From: Marisediminicola sp040546025
Lineage (GTDB): Bacteria > Actinomycetota > Actinomycetes > Actinomycetales > Microbacteriaceae
DNA length: 64,000 bases
Reading direction: 5' to 3'
Assembly (NCBI RefSeq): GCF_040546025.1
Contig: NZ_JBEPNA010000001.1
Coordinates: 496,001-560,000 of the forward strand
Shown here: positions 34,203 through 42,925 of the stretch, one piece after another
Layout of the letters: every line of letters begins with the position of its first letter
Position numbering within the stretch: position 1 is the first letter of the stretch
Position numbers and translations under genes: made by a program
The notes under the pieces: model-generated
Database searches by the model: none
What the model was told of the DNA's origin: nothing
What the model saw: the letters and a program-made list of their open reading frames with translations, nothing else

Positions 34203-35575
34203 TTGCCCTTCGTGGCGATCGTGAGCGCCTGGTCAAGGTCGTAAACAATGTCGTCGGGATCTTCTATTCCCACGCTGATGCGCACGAGCCCCGGGGCGAC
34301 GCCGCCGTCGATGAGCTGCTGCTCCGTGAGCTGAGCGTGGGTCGTCGACGCGGGATGGATGACGAGGGTCTTCGCGTCGCCGATATTCGCGAGGTGGCTT
34401 GCGAGGTTGACCGACTCGATGAATCTCTGGCCGACCTCGCGGCCGCCGTGGACCCCGAAGCTGAAGACGCTCCCGGCGCCCTTGGGCAGGTACTTGTTCG
34501 CGCGGGCGTGGTGCGGATGCGCCGGGAGGCCCGCCCAGTTCACGAACTCGATGCGCGGGTCGGCGTCGAGCCACTCGGCGACGATTCTCGCGTTGTCGAC
34601 GTGCGCCTGGATCCGGAACGGCAGGGTCTCGACACCCTGCGCGAGCAGGAATGCGGAGTGCGGGGCGAGCGACGGCCCGATGTCGCGCAGCTGCTCCGCG
34701 CGGAGCCTCGTGAGGAACGCGTACTCGCCGAAGTTGCCCTGCCAGTTGAGCCCGCCGTAGCTCGGCACCGGCTGGTCGAAGAGGGGGAAGTGCTCGTTGG
34801 CCCAGTTGAATCGGCCGCTCTCGACGACGACGCCGCCGAGGGTCGTGCCGTGCCCGCCGAGGAACTTGGTGGCGGAGTGCACGACCACGTCGGCGCCCCA
34901 CTCGATCGGACGGTTGAGGTACGGCGTCGCGATCGTCGAGTCGATGATGAGCGGGATGTTGCGGGCGTGAGCGACGTCGGCGAGGCCCTCGATGTCGGCG
35001 ATGTCGCCGGAGGGATTCGCGACGGTCTCGGCGAAGACGAGCTTGGTCCTGTCGGTGATCGCGGCGGCGTAGTCCTCAGGGTCGGCCCCGTGCACGAAGG
35101 TCGTCTCGACGCCGAAGCGGCGCAGGGTGACGTCGAGCTGGGTGATCGAGCCGCCGTAGAGGTTCGCCGAGGCGACGATGTGGTCGCCAGCGCCGGCGAG
35201 GGCGGCGAAGGTGATGAACTGTGCCGAGAGGCCGGATGCCGTGGCGACGGCACCGAGGCCCCCCTCGAGGCTCGCGACGCGCTCTTCGAACGCTGCGACC
35301 GTGGGGTTGCTCACCCGCGAGTAGATGTTGCCGTACTTCTGCAGGGCGAAGCGGGCGGCGGCATCCGCGGTGTCGTCGAACACGAACGCGGAGGTCTGGT
35401 AGATCGGCAGGGCGCGGCTGCCGGTGACGGCGTCGGGGATGTTGCCGGCGTGGATCGCGCGGGTTCTGAAGCCCCACTCGCGGTCGGCCGTACCGCGCTC
35501 GGTGTCGGTGTCGGTCGCGCTGACCGCCGCGCCGTCGATCGTGCTGTCTGTCGTGCTGCTGCCGCTATCTGCCAT
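34199..35575 (-). CDS. metY: O-acetylhomoserine aminocarboxypropyltransferase (homocysteine synthase)
   Basis: A 458-residue PLP enzyme of the Cys/Met-metabolism family. The PLP-binding Lys is in HSATKFLGGHGTT, YSRVSNPT forms part of the active site, and SVGIEDPDDIVYDL is the typical C-terminus. It makes homocysteine from O-acetylhomoserine and sulfide. The first 30 residues (Ser/Thr/Asp-rich) are not part of the fold, so a later start cannot be excluded, though no better Met is seen before WGFRTRAIHAG. The 185-nt upstream gap holds an inverted repeat that may be regulatory. Confidence 0.92.
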   Translation of the reverse strand: MADSGSSTTDSTIDGAAVSATDTDTERGTADREWGFRTRAIHAGNIPDAVTGSRALPIYQTSAFVFDDTADAAARFALQKYGNIYSRVSNPTVAAFEERVASLEGGLGAVATASGLSAQFITFAALAGAGDHIVASANLYGGSITQLDVTLRRFGVETTFVHGADPEDYAAAITDRTKLVFAETVANPSGDIADIEGLADVAHARNIPLIIDSTIATPYLNRPIEWGADVVVHSATKFLGGHGTTLGGVVVESGRFNWANEHFPLFDQPVPSYGGLNWQGNFGEYAFLTRLRAEQLRDIGPSLAPHSAFLLAQGVETLPFRIQAHVDNARIVAEWLDADPRIEFVNWAGLPAHPHHARANKYLPKGAGSVFSFGVHGGREVGQRFIESVNLASHLANIGDAKTLVIHPASTTHAQLTEQQLIDGGVAPGLVRISVGIEDPDDIVYDLDQALTIATKGK

Positions 35576-35672
35576 GCGGCAACGCTACCGGAGCGGGGCG
35601 GAGCGCCCGGCCGTCGGGCGTAACGCAAGGTAGCCTGCGGCGCGCGTCGCGGACGTGGCTGTCGTTCGCGCG

Positions 35673-35724
35673 GTCGTTGTTCACTCGCGCTAGTGCGATA
35701 TCGACCGCGGGACTGAACAACGAC
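35673..35724. promoter_or_regulatory. Inverted repeat upstream of metY
   Basis: The 11-bp arms GTCGTTGTTCA (35673-35683) and TGAACAACGAC (35714-35724) are perfect reverse complements around a 30-nt core, 98-149 nt upstream of metY. A partial extra copy (GCTGTCGTTC) is present at 35669-35678 and nearby. It could be a paired operator or a transcript hairpin controlling metY. It is not recognisable as a known SAM riboswitch. A separate 14-bp palindrome GGCCCGGCCGGGCC (35743-35756) follows the mannosyltransferase stop and may help terminate it. Confidence 0.4.
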
Positions 35725-35760
35725 AGCGTCAGCGTGCGCGAGGGCCCGGCCGGGCCGGGT

Positions 35761-37353
35761 TCAGCGCCAGCCCGGCAGCCAGTAGTGCAGTTGCTGGTAC
35801 ACGCCGGAGACCTGGACGCCCACCCAGGCCGAGAGGAAGAACGCGCTCGTCGCCACGACCAGGCCGAGCGCGACGGTGACGGCGACCTGCGCCTGGGTGT
35901 GCCTGGAGTCCGCGGGCGCCGGACCCGCGGCATCCGCTCGCCCGCCGAGCAGGAGTCCGATGACGTACACCAGCGCGAGGATCAGGTATGGGAGGAACAC
36001 GATTGTGTAGAACTGGAACACGGTGCGCTCGGTGTAGAGCAGCCAGGGCAGGTAGCCGGCGGCGACACCGGTGAGGATCAGCCCGACCCGCCAGTCCGGC
36101 CAGCGGATCTGGCGGTAGACGAGGTAGACGATCGCGGCGACGCCGAGCCACCAGAGAATCGGGTTCGCGATCGAGGAGATGAACTCGGCGCAGGTGGTGT
36201 GGTCGCACCCGTTCTCGCCCGCTGCGCTGCCGCGGTAGTAGAACGCGGTCGGCCGCAGCATGAGCAGCCAGCCGAGCGGGTTGGCCTGGTAGGCATGCGG
36301 GGTGTCTTGGCCGAGGTTCGTCGAGTAGATCGACACCTGGTAGTGCCAGAAGCTCTGCAGCGCCTGCGGCAGCCACGAGACGGTGTCGTTCTGGCTCGCC
36401 CAGTCGCGGTAGTAGCCGCCGGTCGTGGCGAACCAGCCGGTCCAGGTCGCGAGGTAGGCGAGGGCGGCGACCGGCACCGTCAGGAGGAAGCTCGCCGGAG
36501 CCTGGCGGAACACGGTGGAGCTGGCCCAGAACGCGATTCCGGCGCGCCGGCGGGCGAGTGCGTCGACGACGAGGGTGTACACGGCGAAGACGGCGAGGAA
36601 GTAGATGCCGCTCCACTTCACCGCCGAGGCGAGTCCGAACATCAGGCCGGCGGTCACCAGCCACGGCCGCCACCAGAGGCTCGGGCCCCAGTCGGTGGAC
36701 CTGGCGGCATCCGTCCGCGCGGCGACCCACCTCGCAAGGCGCTCGGCGCTCTGCCGGCGGTCGAGCAGCACCGCGCCGAAGCCGAGCAGCGTGAAGAGCA
36801 TCAGTGAGTTGTCGAGGAGCGCCGTGCGCGACATCACGATCGCGAGTCCGTCAATCGCGAGGAGCCCACCGGCGAGGGTCGCGAGGGCCGACGACCTGAA
36901 AAGTGCGAAGGCCACCGCGCAGAGCAGCGCGACGGCGAGCACGCCGACGATCGCGGTGCTGATGCGCCAACCGACCGGGTCCTCCGCACCGAAGGCCTGG
37001 AGGCCGAGCGCGATGATCCATTTGCCGAGCGGCGGATGCGCGATGTACGCGGCCTCGGACGTGAAGACATCGACGCTGCCGGCGGTGAAGAGTGCGTCGG
37101 CGTCCTCGGGCCACTGGCCCTCGTAGCCGAGGGTCAGCATCGTATAGGCGTCCTTGACGTAGTAGGTCTCGTCGAAGACGAGCTCCCGCGGGCTCCCCAG
37201 GTTCACGAGCCGGAGCACCGCCGCGAGCAGCGTCACCCCGATCGGGCCGGCCCACATCCAGAAGCGCCGCCGGGCGCCGAACCAGTCAGTGACGCGCGCG
37301 GCGGCCCGACCGGTGCCGCTCGCCACGGCGTCGAGGTCGGAGGGGCGCGTCAC
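35761..37353 (-). CDS. pmt: Dolichyl-phosphate-mannose--protein mannosyltransferase (protein O-mannosyltransferase)
   Basis: A 530-residue GT39-family membrane enzyme with about ten helices. The catalytic Asp-Glu pair is in VFDETYYVKDAY in the first outer loop, and AHPPLGKW is conserved. It transfers mannose from polyprenyl-phosphate-mannose to Ser/Thr of exported proteins. The GTG start follows family length. It is divergent from rsmI, a classic actinobacterial arrangement. Confidence 0.92.
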   Translation of the reverse strand: MTRPSDLDAVASGTGRAAARVTDWFGARRRFWMWAGPIGVTLLAAVLRLVNLGSPRELVFDETYYVKDAYTMLTLGYEGQWPEDADALFTAGSVDVFTSEAAYIAHPPLGKWIIALGLQAFGAEDPVGWRISTAIVGVLAVALLCAVAFALFRSSALATLAGGLLAIDGLAIVMSRTALLDNSLMLFTLLGFGAVLLDRRQSAERLARWVAARTDAARSTDWGPSLWWRPWLVTAGLMFGLASAVKWSGIYFLAVFAVYTLVVDALARRRAGIAFWASSTVFRQAPASFLLTVPVAALAYLATWTGWFATTGGYYRDWASQNDTVSWLPQALQSFWHYQVSIYSTNLGQDTPHAYQANPLGWLLMLRPTAFYYRGSAAGENGCDHTTCAEFISSIANPILWWLGVAAIVYLVYRQIRWPDWRVGLILTGVAAGYLPWLLYTERTVFQFYTIVFLPYLILALVYVIGLLLGGRADAAGPAPADSRHTQAQVAVTVALGLVVATSAFFLSAWVGVQVSGVYQQLHYWLPGWR

Positions 37354-37455
37354 AGGGCAATGCTAATCGTGAGCGGATTGCCACCGGGGCGGCCCGAGCA
37401 GCGCGGCGCCCGGCGCGCAACGTCCAGCATCCGCGCCCGGTGCGAGAATGGGCGG

Positions 37456-38280
37456 GTGATCATCCTCGCGGCGACGCCCATCGGCAATCTCGGGGATGCC
37501 TCCCGTCGGCTCATCGAGGCGCTCACGAACACCGACGTGATCGCGTCCGAGGACACGCGCGTGACGATCCACCTCATGCGCGCGCTGGGCATCGAGAACC
37601 GGCCGCGGCTGATCGCACTGCACGAGCACAACGAGCAGGCGAAGGCCGCCGAGATCGTCGAGCTGGCGCGCGAGGCGGATGTGCTCGTGCTGACGGATGC
37701 CGGGATGCCCGCGATCTCCGACCCCGGCTTTCCCCTCGTCGCGGCGGCCGCCGCCGCAGGGGTCACGGTTACCGCGCTGCCGGGGCCGTCAGCCGTGATC
37801 ACTGCGCTGGCGCTGTCGGGGCTGCCGACCGACCGGTTCAGCTTCGAGGGTTTCGTGCCGCGCAAGGGCCGGCTCGGCGCGCTGCACCTGCTCGCCCGCG
37901 AGGAGCGCACGATGGTGTTCTTCGAGTCGCCGCACCGGCTGGCGGAGGCCCTCGCCGACATGGCCCGCGCGTTCGGCGACGATCGGCGGCTGGCCGTCTG
38001 CCGGGAGCTGACGAAGCTGTTCGAGGAGGTCAAGCGTGGCACCGCGGCGGAGCTGGCGGCCTGGGCGTCATCCGGGGTCAAGGGCGAGATCTGCATCGTG
38101 GTGCAGGGGGCGCCGCCGCGCGAGGCCGACCTGGGGTCGGGCGTCACGCAGGTGCTCGCGCTCGTCGCATCCGGATCCCGCCTCAAAGACGCCTCGACCG
38201 AGGTGGCCGAGGCCACGGGACTCGGCCGTCGCGACCTGTACGAGGGCGCTCTCGCCGCGAAGGCCGCCCCGCCGGCCTGA
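37456..38280 (+). CDS. rsmI: 16S rRNA (cytidine(1402)-2'-O)-methyltransferase
   Basis: A 274-residue SAM-dependent tetrapyrrole-methylase-fold enzyme. Family motifs are ATPIGNLGDAS, ASEDTR, LTDAGMPAISDPG, ALPGPSA and FEGFVPRKGR. It 2'-O-methylates C1402 in the ribosomal P-site region. The GTG at 37456 is the first codon of the conserved fold; the frame is open further upstream, but into the promoter region shared with pmt. It is followed immediately by the inverted-repeat element at 38291. Confidence 0.94.
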   Translation: MIILAATPIGNLGDASRRLIEALTNTDVIASEDTRVTIHLMRALGIENRPRLIALHEHNEQAKAAEIVELAREADVLVLTDAGMPAISDPGFPLVAAAAAAGVTVTALPGPSAVITALALSGLPTDRFSFEGFVPRKGRLGALHLLAREERTMVFFESPHRLAEALADMARAFGDDRRLAVCRELTKLFEEVKRGTAAELAAWASSGVKGEICIVVQGAPPREADLGSGVTQVLALVASGSRLKDASTEVAEATGLGRRDLYEGALAAKAAPPA

Positions 38281-38290
38281 GCCGCCGGGC

Positions 38291-38420
38291 TTTCATTATT
38301 CAGGAGTTGACGGCCAGAAAGCAGGGGTTTCTGGCCGGGAACGCAGTGACGGGGCCGGAGTTCCGGTGATGTGTCTGTCACCGTGCCGCTCCGGCCCCGC
38401 CCAACTCCTGAATAATGAAA
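38291..38420. repeat. Paired inverted-repeat element B (perfect 18-nt arms)
   Basis: The whole 145-nt gap between the convergent rsmI and HPr genes is taken up by one element. The arm TTTCATTATTCAGGAGTT (38291-38308) is matched by its perfect reverse complement at 38403-38420. The core of about 94 nt contains its own smaller dyads (CCGGCCAGAAA with TTTCTGGCCGG around 38322-38338). This is the cleanest of the three copies in the window. In this convergent position it could serve as a two-way transcription end, but the arms lack a T-run typical of intrinsic terminators. Confidence 0.9.
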
Positions 38421-38425
38421 GCGGG

Positions 38426-38698
38426 CTACTCGACCGCGTCGAGGTCCGTCTCGAGCAGAGCGACGAGCTCGGCGAGTGCCGCCTCGGCACCGTCGCCCTC
38501 GGCCGCGAGGGTCACGACGTCGCCGTGGGCGGCGCCGAGGCTCATGATCGAGAGGATGCTCGCGGCGTTCATCGGCGCGCTGCCGTCCTTGCTGATCGTG
38601 ACGGTCACCGACTGCGTGTTGACTGCGGCGATGAACAGTCCGGCGGGACGGGCGTGCAGCCCGACGCTGCTGGCGATGGTGGCGTTGCGTTCGACCAT
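38426..38698 (-). CDS. ptsH: HPr phosphocarrier protein
   Basis: A 90-residue HPr. The phosphorylated His15 is in GLHARPAG, and Ser47 in ASILSIMSLG corresponds to the usual regulatory Ser46. It relays phosphate from enzyme I to the IIA domain encoded just upstream. AAGGAG precedes the ATG. As the last gene of the fructose PTS operon it may be a fructose-dedicated HPr, or the only one in the cell; enzyme I is not in the window. Confidence 0.95.
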   Translation of the reverse strand: MVERNATIASSVGLHARPAGLFIAAVNTQSVTVTISKDGSAPMNAASILSIMSLGAAHGDVVTLAAEGDGAEAALAELVALLETDLDAVE

Positions 38699-38733
38699 GG
38701 TGGTCTCCTTCTGGTTGGGGGTTCTCGGGAGGG

Positions 38734-40740
38734 TCAGACGGCGACGGGAACCCGGGCGGGCTCGACGGCGGCGACCGGGGTCTTCGTCGTCCAGCGCTTC
38801 AGGGCGATCACGGTGAGGGCCGAGATGACCATGCCCACGAGGATGGCGACCACGAACATCGCCAGGTTGCCGATCGCGAAGAAGACGAACAGGCCTCCGT
38901 GCGGCGCCTGCGAGGTGACGTCGGCGGCCATGATGATCGCTCCCGTGGTTGCTCCGCCGAGGATGCCGGCAGGGATGACGCGCAGCGGGTCCGCCGCGGC
39001 GAACGGGATGGCGCCCTCGGAGATGAACGCGGCACCGAGCAGCCAGGCGGCCTTGCCGTTCTCGCGTTCGATCGGGCTGAACAGCTTGCGGTCGAGCACG
39101 GTGGCCAGGGCCATCGCGAGCGGCGGCACCATTCCCGCGGCCATGACCGCGGCCATGATGTTCCAGGGTGCCTGGTTGTCGATCGACCCTGCGGCGAGGC
39201 CGGCGACGGCGAAGGCGTAGGCGACCTTGTTGACCGGACCGCCGAGGTCGAGGCACATCATGGTGCCGAGAATCACGCCGAGGAGGATCGCCGAGACGCC
39301 GGTGAGGCTCGACAGCCAGTCGTTGAGGCCGCCCATGAGCGTCGCGATCGGTCCGCCGAGCAGAACGATCATCAGGCCGGATGCGCCAATCGAAGCGAAC
39401 AGCGGGATGATCACAACGGGCATGAGGCTGCGCAGCCAGCGCGGAACGTCGATGCGTCCGATCCAGTAGGCGATGGCACCGGCGAGCAGGCCGCCGACGA
39501 GGCCGCCGATGAAGCCGGCGTTCATGAGCAGCGCCACGGCGCCGGCGACGAACCCGGGTGCGATCCCGGGCCTGTCGGCGATGGCGTAGGCGATGTAGCC
39601 GGCGAGGGCGGGAACGAGGAAGCCCATCGACGCTGCACCGATCATGAAGAACACGGCGCCGAAGTAGGCGGCGACTCCGCCATCGGGCAGGTTCCAGAGA
39701 GTGTTGTTGACGATGATGTCGGCGGCGTTGACGGTGATGTCATAGCCACCGAGCAGGAAGCCCAGCGCAATGAGCAGTCCGCCGCCGGCGACGAACGGGA
39801 TCATGTAGCTGACGCCCGTGAGCAGCCAGCGCTTGAGCTTCAGGCCGACGTGCTCGTCCGCGCCTCCGCCTGCGCTCGTGGCCGCCTGGCCGGTGTCGGC
39901 CACGCGTGCCGCGTTGGGGTTCGATGCTGCGGCGATCGCCTCGGCGATCATCGTGTCGGGGGCGTCGATGCCGCGCTTGACCGGCGACTGGACGACGGGC
40001 TTGCCCGCGAACCGTCCCTTGTCGCGCACATCGACGTCGACCGCGAAGATGACGGCGGATGCCGCGGCGATGAGCGCGGGGTCGAGCTGCTTGGCGCCGG
40101 ACGAGCCCTGCGTCTCCACGTGCAGGGTGACGTCGGCGCGGTCGGCTGCGGCGACGAGGGCGTCGGCGGCCATATACGTGTGTGCGATCCCGGTCGGGCA
40201 GGCCGTCACGGCGACGAGCACCGGGCGGTCCGCGCGTGCGGACGGGGCTGCGGAGGCGGCCGCCGGGGCAGCGGCCGGGGTGGCGGGCCCGTCGGCGACT
40301 GCCTCGTCGACGAGGCGCACGATGTCTTCCGGCGCCTTCGCCGAGCGGAGGGCGGCGACGAACTCGGGCTTGATGAGCGAGCGCGCGAGCTTCGACAGCA
40401 GCGTGAGGTGGGCCTGGTCAGCGCCATCCGGTGCGGCGATTAAGAAGATCAGGTCGGCCGGGCCGTCAGGGGCGCCGAAGTCGACCCCGGGCGCGGGGCG
40501 TGCCATCGCGAGGGTCGGCTCGGTCACGGCCGACGAGCGGCAGTGAGGGATGGCGATGCCGCCGGGGATTCCGGTGTCGGTCTGGGACTCGCGTTTCCAC
40601 GCGTCGGCGAACAGCGCCTCGACGTCGGTCGCGCGGCCCGATTCGACGACGCGGCTGGCGAGGTACCGGATGACGCCGGCGCGGTCGGTGCCGAGGTCGG
40701 CATCCAGGCTCACGAGCCCGGGTGTGATGAGTGACGACAA
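38734..40740 (-). CDS. fruA: PTS fructose transporter subunit IIABC
   Basis: A 668-residue three-domain permease. IIA (residues 1-145) has the phospho-His in GIAIPHCRSS. IIB (about 180-275) has the phospho-Cys in AVTACPTGIAHTYMAADAL. IIC is membrane-embedded, with about nine to ten helices and GYIAYAIADRPGIAPGFVAG. It imports fructose as fructose-1-phosphate. No ATG or GTG starts the domain; a TTG (codon 40738-40740) with AGGAG just upstream gives the expected N-terminus SSLITPGLVSLDADLG, so a TTG start is assigned. Confidence 0.92.
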   Translation of the reverse strand: MSSLITPGLVSLDADLGTDRAGVIRYLASRVVESGRATDVEALFADAWKRESQTDTGIPGGIAIPHCRSSAVTEPTLAMARPAPGVDFGAPDGPADLIFLIAAPDGADQAHLTLLSKLARSLIKPEFVAALRSAKAPEDIVRLVDEAVADGPATPAAAPAAASAAPSARADRPVLVAVTACPTGIAHTYMAADALVAAADRADVTLHVETQGSSGAKQLDPALIAAASAVIFAVDVDVRDKGRFAGKPVVQSPVKRGIDAPDTMIAEAIAAASNPNAARVADTGQAATSAGGGADEHVGLKLKRWLLTGVSYMIPFVAGGGLLIALGFLLGGYDITVNAADIIVNNTLWNLPDGGVAAYFGAVFFMIGAASMGFLVPALAGYIAYAIADRPGIAPGFVAGAVALLMNAGFIGGLVGGLLAGAIAYWIGRIDVPRWLRSLMPVVIIPLFASIGASGLMIVLLGGPIATLMGGLNDWLSSLTGVSAILLGVILGTMMCLDLGGPVNKVAYAFAVAGLAAGSIDNQAPWNIMAAVMAAGMVPPLAMALATVLDRKLFSPIERENGKAAWLLGAAFISEGAIPFAAADPLRVIPAGILGGATTGAIIMAADVTSQAPHGGLFVFFAIGNLAMFVVAILVGMVISALTVIALKRWTTKTPVAAVEPARVPVAV

Positions 40741-40769
40741 TGTGTTCTCCTGACTAATTTCTCTGGGGT

Positions 40770-41741
40770 TCAGTGATCTGCGGTGATCGGGGTGAGGACT
40801 TCGACCAGCGCTGTCTCGGGGTGGGTCTGGTCGACGGATGGCATGGTGCTTCCCGAAAGTGAGGCGGCGGCGGTGCCGTGGGCGACCGCCTGGGCGAGGC
40901 GAAGCCGCGGCGAATCGCCGCGACGGTCGGCGAGCAGGTATCCCGCGAGCGAGGAGTCGCCGGCGCCGACGGTGCTGCGCACCTCGATCGGAGGCATCCG
41001 CGCGAACCACCCGCCGTCCTCGGTCGCGAGCACGGCTCCCCTGCCGCCGAGGGTGGCGAGAACGGCGCGGCATCCGCGGGCGAGGAGCAGCCGTGCGGCG
41101 GCGAATGCCTGCAGCGGGTCTGCCTCGAGGCTGTCCTCATCGCCGTAGCCGGTGAGCTCGGCGAGCTCCTCGGCGTTGGGTTTCACGAGGTCGACGCCCA
41201 CCCCGGAGTCGAGGAGGGCGGCGAACGGGGCGCCGGAGGAGTCGATCGCGATGCGGGGGGTGCTTCCGTTGCCGGCGGCACGCACCGCGCGGACAACCCG
41301 CGCGTAGAAGTCGACCGGGAGCCCGGGCGGCAGGGATCCGGCGAGGACGAGCCACTCGGCCTTGCGCGACTGGGACACCACGACGTCGATGAGGGCCGCC
41401 TCGTCCGCCGCCGTGAGCGTCGGGCCGGGCTCGTTGATCTTCGTCGTCGTGCCGTCAGGCTCGGTCAGCGTGATGTTCGAGCGGATGCGCTCCGCGATGC
41501 CGAAGCTCACGGCGGGGATCCGCTCGCCACGCAGCGCGACGAGCATGGGGTCGGAGGCGTCTCCCGGAAGCACGGCGATCGTGTCGATGCCCGAGGCGAT
41601 GAGCGCCCGCGAGACGTTCACGCCCTTGCCGCCGGGCTGCTCGCGGGTGGCCGAGGCGCGCTGCACGTCGCCGCGGGCGAGCCTGCCGGTCAGCTCGATC
41701 GTGCGGTCGAGGCTCGGGTTGGCGGTGAGGGTGACGATCAT
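40770..41741 (-). CDS. fruK: 1-phosphofructokinase
   Basis: A 323-residue PfkB-family kinase. N-terminal TLTANPSLDRTIEL and GGKGVNVSRAL are typical of FruK, and the catalytic Asp is in the anion-hole motif TVGAGDSSLAGYL. It phosphorylates fructose-1-phosphate from the PTS to fructose-1,6-bisphosphate. Its start overlaps the DeoR gene stop by four bases, and 29 nt separate it from the PTS gene. Confidence 0.93.
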   Translation of the reverse strand: MIVTLTANPSLDRTIELTGRLARGDVQRASATREQPGGKGVNVSRALIASGIDTIAVLPGDASDPMLVALRGERIPAVSFGIAERIRSNITLTEPDGTTTKINEPGPTLTAADEAALIDVVVSQSRKAEWLVLAGSLPPGLPVDFYARVVRAVRAAGNGSTPRIAIDSSGAPFAALLDSGVGVDLVKPNAEELAELTGYGDEDSLEADPLQAFAAARLLLARGCRAVLATLGGRGAVLATEDGGWFARMPPIEVRSTVGAGDSSLAGYLLADRRGDSPRLRLAQAVAHGTAAASLSGSTMPSVDQTHPETALVEVLTPITADH

Positions 41742-42526
41742 GCGACCATCACCTCCACTCCGGCGTCGTCGAGCGCGGCGGACAGGTCGGGTGCGGGGGA
41801 GTCGTTCGTGATGAGCATGTCGAGGTCGGCGAGGCCGGCGAACCGGACGAGCGTCTCCTCGCCGAGCTTCGTGGCGTCGACGAGCGCGACCGCTCGCCGG
41901 GCGCCCAGGGTGAAAGCGGTCTTCACGGCTGACTCCTCTTCGTCGGGGGTGCTCAGCCCGAATTCGGCGTGCACCCCGTTGGCGCCGATGAAGGCGATGT
42001 CCGGGCGCAGGCGGGCGAGCTGCGCGATGGTCGTCGATCCGACGGCGGCACTGGTGATGCCGCGGAGGCGTCCGCCGAGCAGGTTGACCTCGATGTCGGG
42101 GTTCTCGGCGACGGTGAGGGCGATGCGCACCGAGTTGGTGATGACGACGAGCGACTGGTGCGGGGCCTCCGGAGACCAGCGCGCGATGTGCTCGGCGAGC
42201 CGGCCCGTCGTGGTGCCGGCGTCGATCGCGATCGCGCCGCTGAAGGATGCCGGGATGAGGGTCATGGCCGCTACGGCGATGCGCTCCTTGGCGTCGGCAT
42301 TGCGGCTCAGTCGCGACGGGACGCTCTCCTCGAGTCGGCTGGTCAGGGAGGCGGCGACGGCGCCGCCGTGGACGCGGCGGAGCACTCCGCGCGTCTCGAG
42401 CTGGGCGAGGTCGCGGCGCACGGTCTCGCTCGTCACGTCGAACTCGCGGGCCAGATCGACGACGGCGACGCGTCCCGTCGCGGTCACGAGCCGTTCGACA
42501 CGGTCCTGTCGCTCTTCTGCGTACAC
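41738..42526 (-). CDS. fruR: DeoR/GlpR family transcriptional regulator of the fructose operon
   Basis: A 262-residue regulator. The N-terminal DeoR helix-turn-helix is RQDRVERLVTATGRVAVVDLAREFDVTSETVRRDL (cited by segment: DVTSETVRRDL is the recognition helix). The C-terminal sugar-phosphate-binding DeoRC domain has DAGTTTGRLAEHI and FIGANGV. Fructose-1-phosphate is the expected effector, by analogy with other FruR repressors. The GTG start has GGGGA upstream. It is the first gene of its own operon, so autoregulation is likely. Confidence 0.92.
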   Translation of the reverse strand: MYAEERQDRVERLVTATGRVAVVDLAREFDVTSETVRRDLAQLETRGVLRRVHGGAVAASLTSRLEESVPSRLSRNADAKERIAVAAMTLIPASFSGAIAIDAGTTTGRLAEHIARWSPEAPHQSLVVITNSVRIALTVAENPDIEVNLLGGRLRGITSAAVGSTTIAQLARLRPDIAFIGANGVHAEFGLSTPDEEESAVKTAFTLGARRAVALVDATKLGEETLVRFAGLADLDMLITNDSPAPDLSAALDDAGVEVMVA

Positions 42527-42650
42527 CTGTTGTCCCCTTCGACTTCAGGAAGCGCGTGCGGTGCGCTTTCTGTGTTTATGTGACATTAGCGATTGAAACC
42601 AACCAAAGCAACACATTCACACAAAAAACAACAAACAGATTGTGGCTCTG
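42527..42650 (-). promoter_or_regulatory. Promoter and AT-rich operator region of the fructose operon
   Basis: On the minus strand, TTGCTT (complement of 42606-42611) and TAATGT (complement of 42583-42588) are 17 nt apart, giving a good promoter about 57 nt before the fruR start. Upstream is a T-rich run with repeated TGTTTGTTG, TGTGTG and TGTGTTG words (complement of 42608-42640), resembling the clustered sites of DeoR-family repressors. This is the first part of a 399-nt gap; the remainder is repeat element C. Confidence 0.5.
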
Positions 42651-42651
42651 C

Positions 42652-42908
42652 TTTCATCATTCAGGAGTTGGGGCGGCCGGTCGACTCGGCGGCCCTTTCA
42701 TAATTCAGGAGGGGATAGGAGTCGGCGGCGGGCGGCGCGCACGAAAACTCCTGGTCGCGCGAGAATCGTGCGCTGGATGCCGGTTGACGTGCCACTTGCA
42801 GCATCCGTCCCGCAGTTTCCGACGCCGCCCCGTCAACTCTCCTGAATCGTGAGAGCAGCCAAGACGCGCCCGGGGCCGCCCTTGCCTCATCACTCCTGAA
42901 TAATGAAA
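42652..42908. repeat. Paired inverted-repeat element C (four copies, two degenerate)
   Basis: Forward copies TTTCATCATTCAGGAGTT (42652-42669) and TTTCATAATTCAGGAG (42696-42711) face two reverse copies: ACTCTCCTGAATCGTGAGA (about 42836-42854, degenerate) and ACTCCTGAATAATGAAA (42892-42908). The two-plus-two layout matches element A; the arm sequence matches elements A and B. The core of about 120 nt is GC-rich with no gene signal. It lies between the fructose operon promoter and the 3' end of an aldo/keto reductase gene. Confidence 0.85.
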
Positions 42909-42925
42909 GTGAAGCGGCCGGCGGG

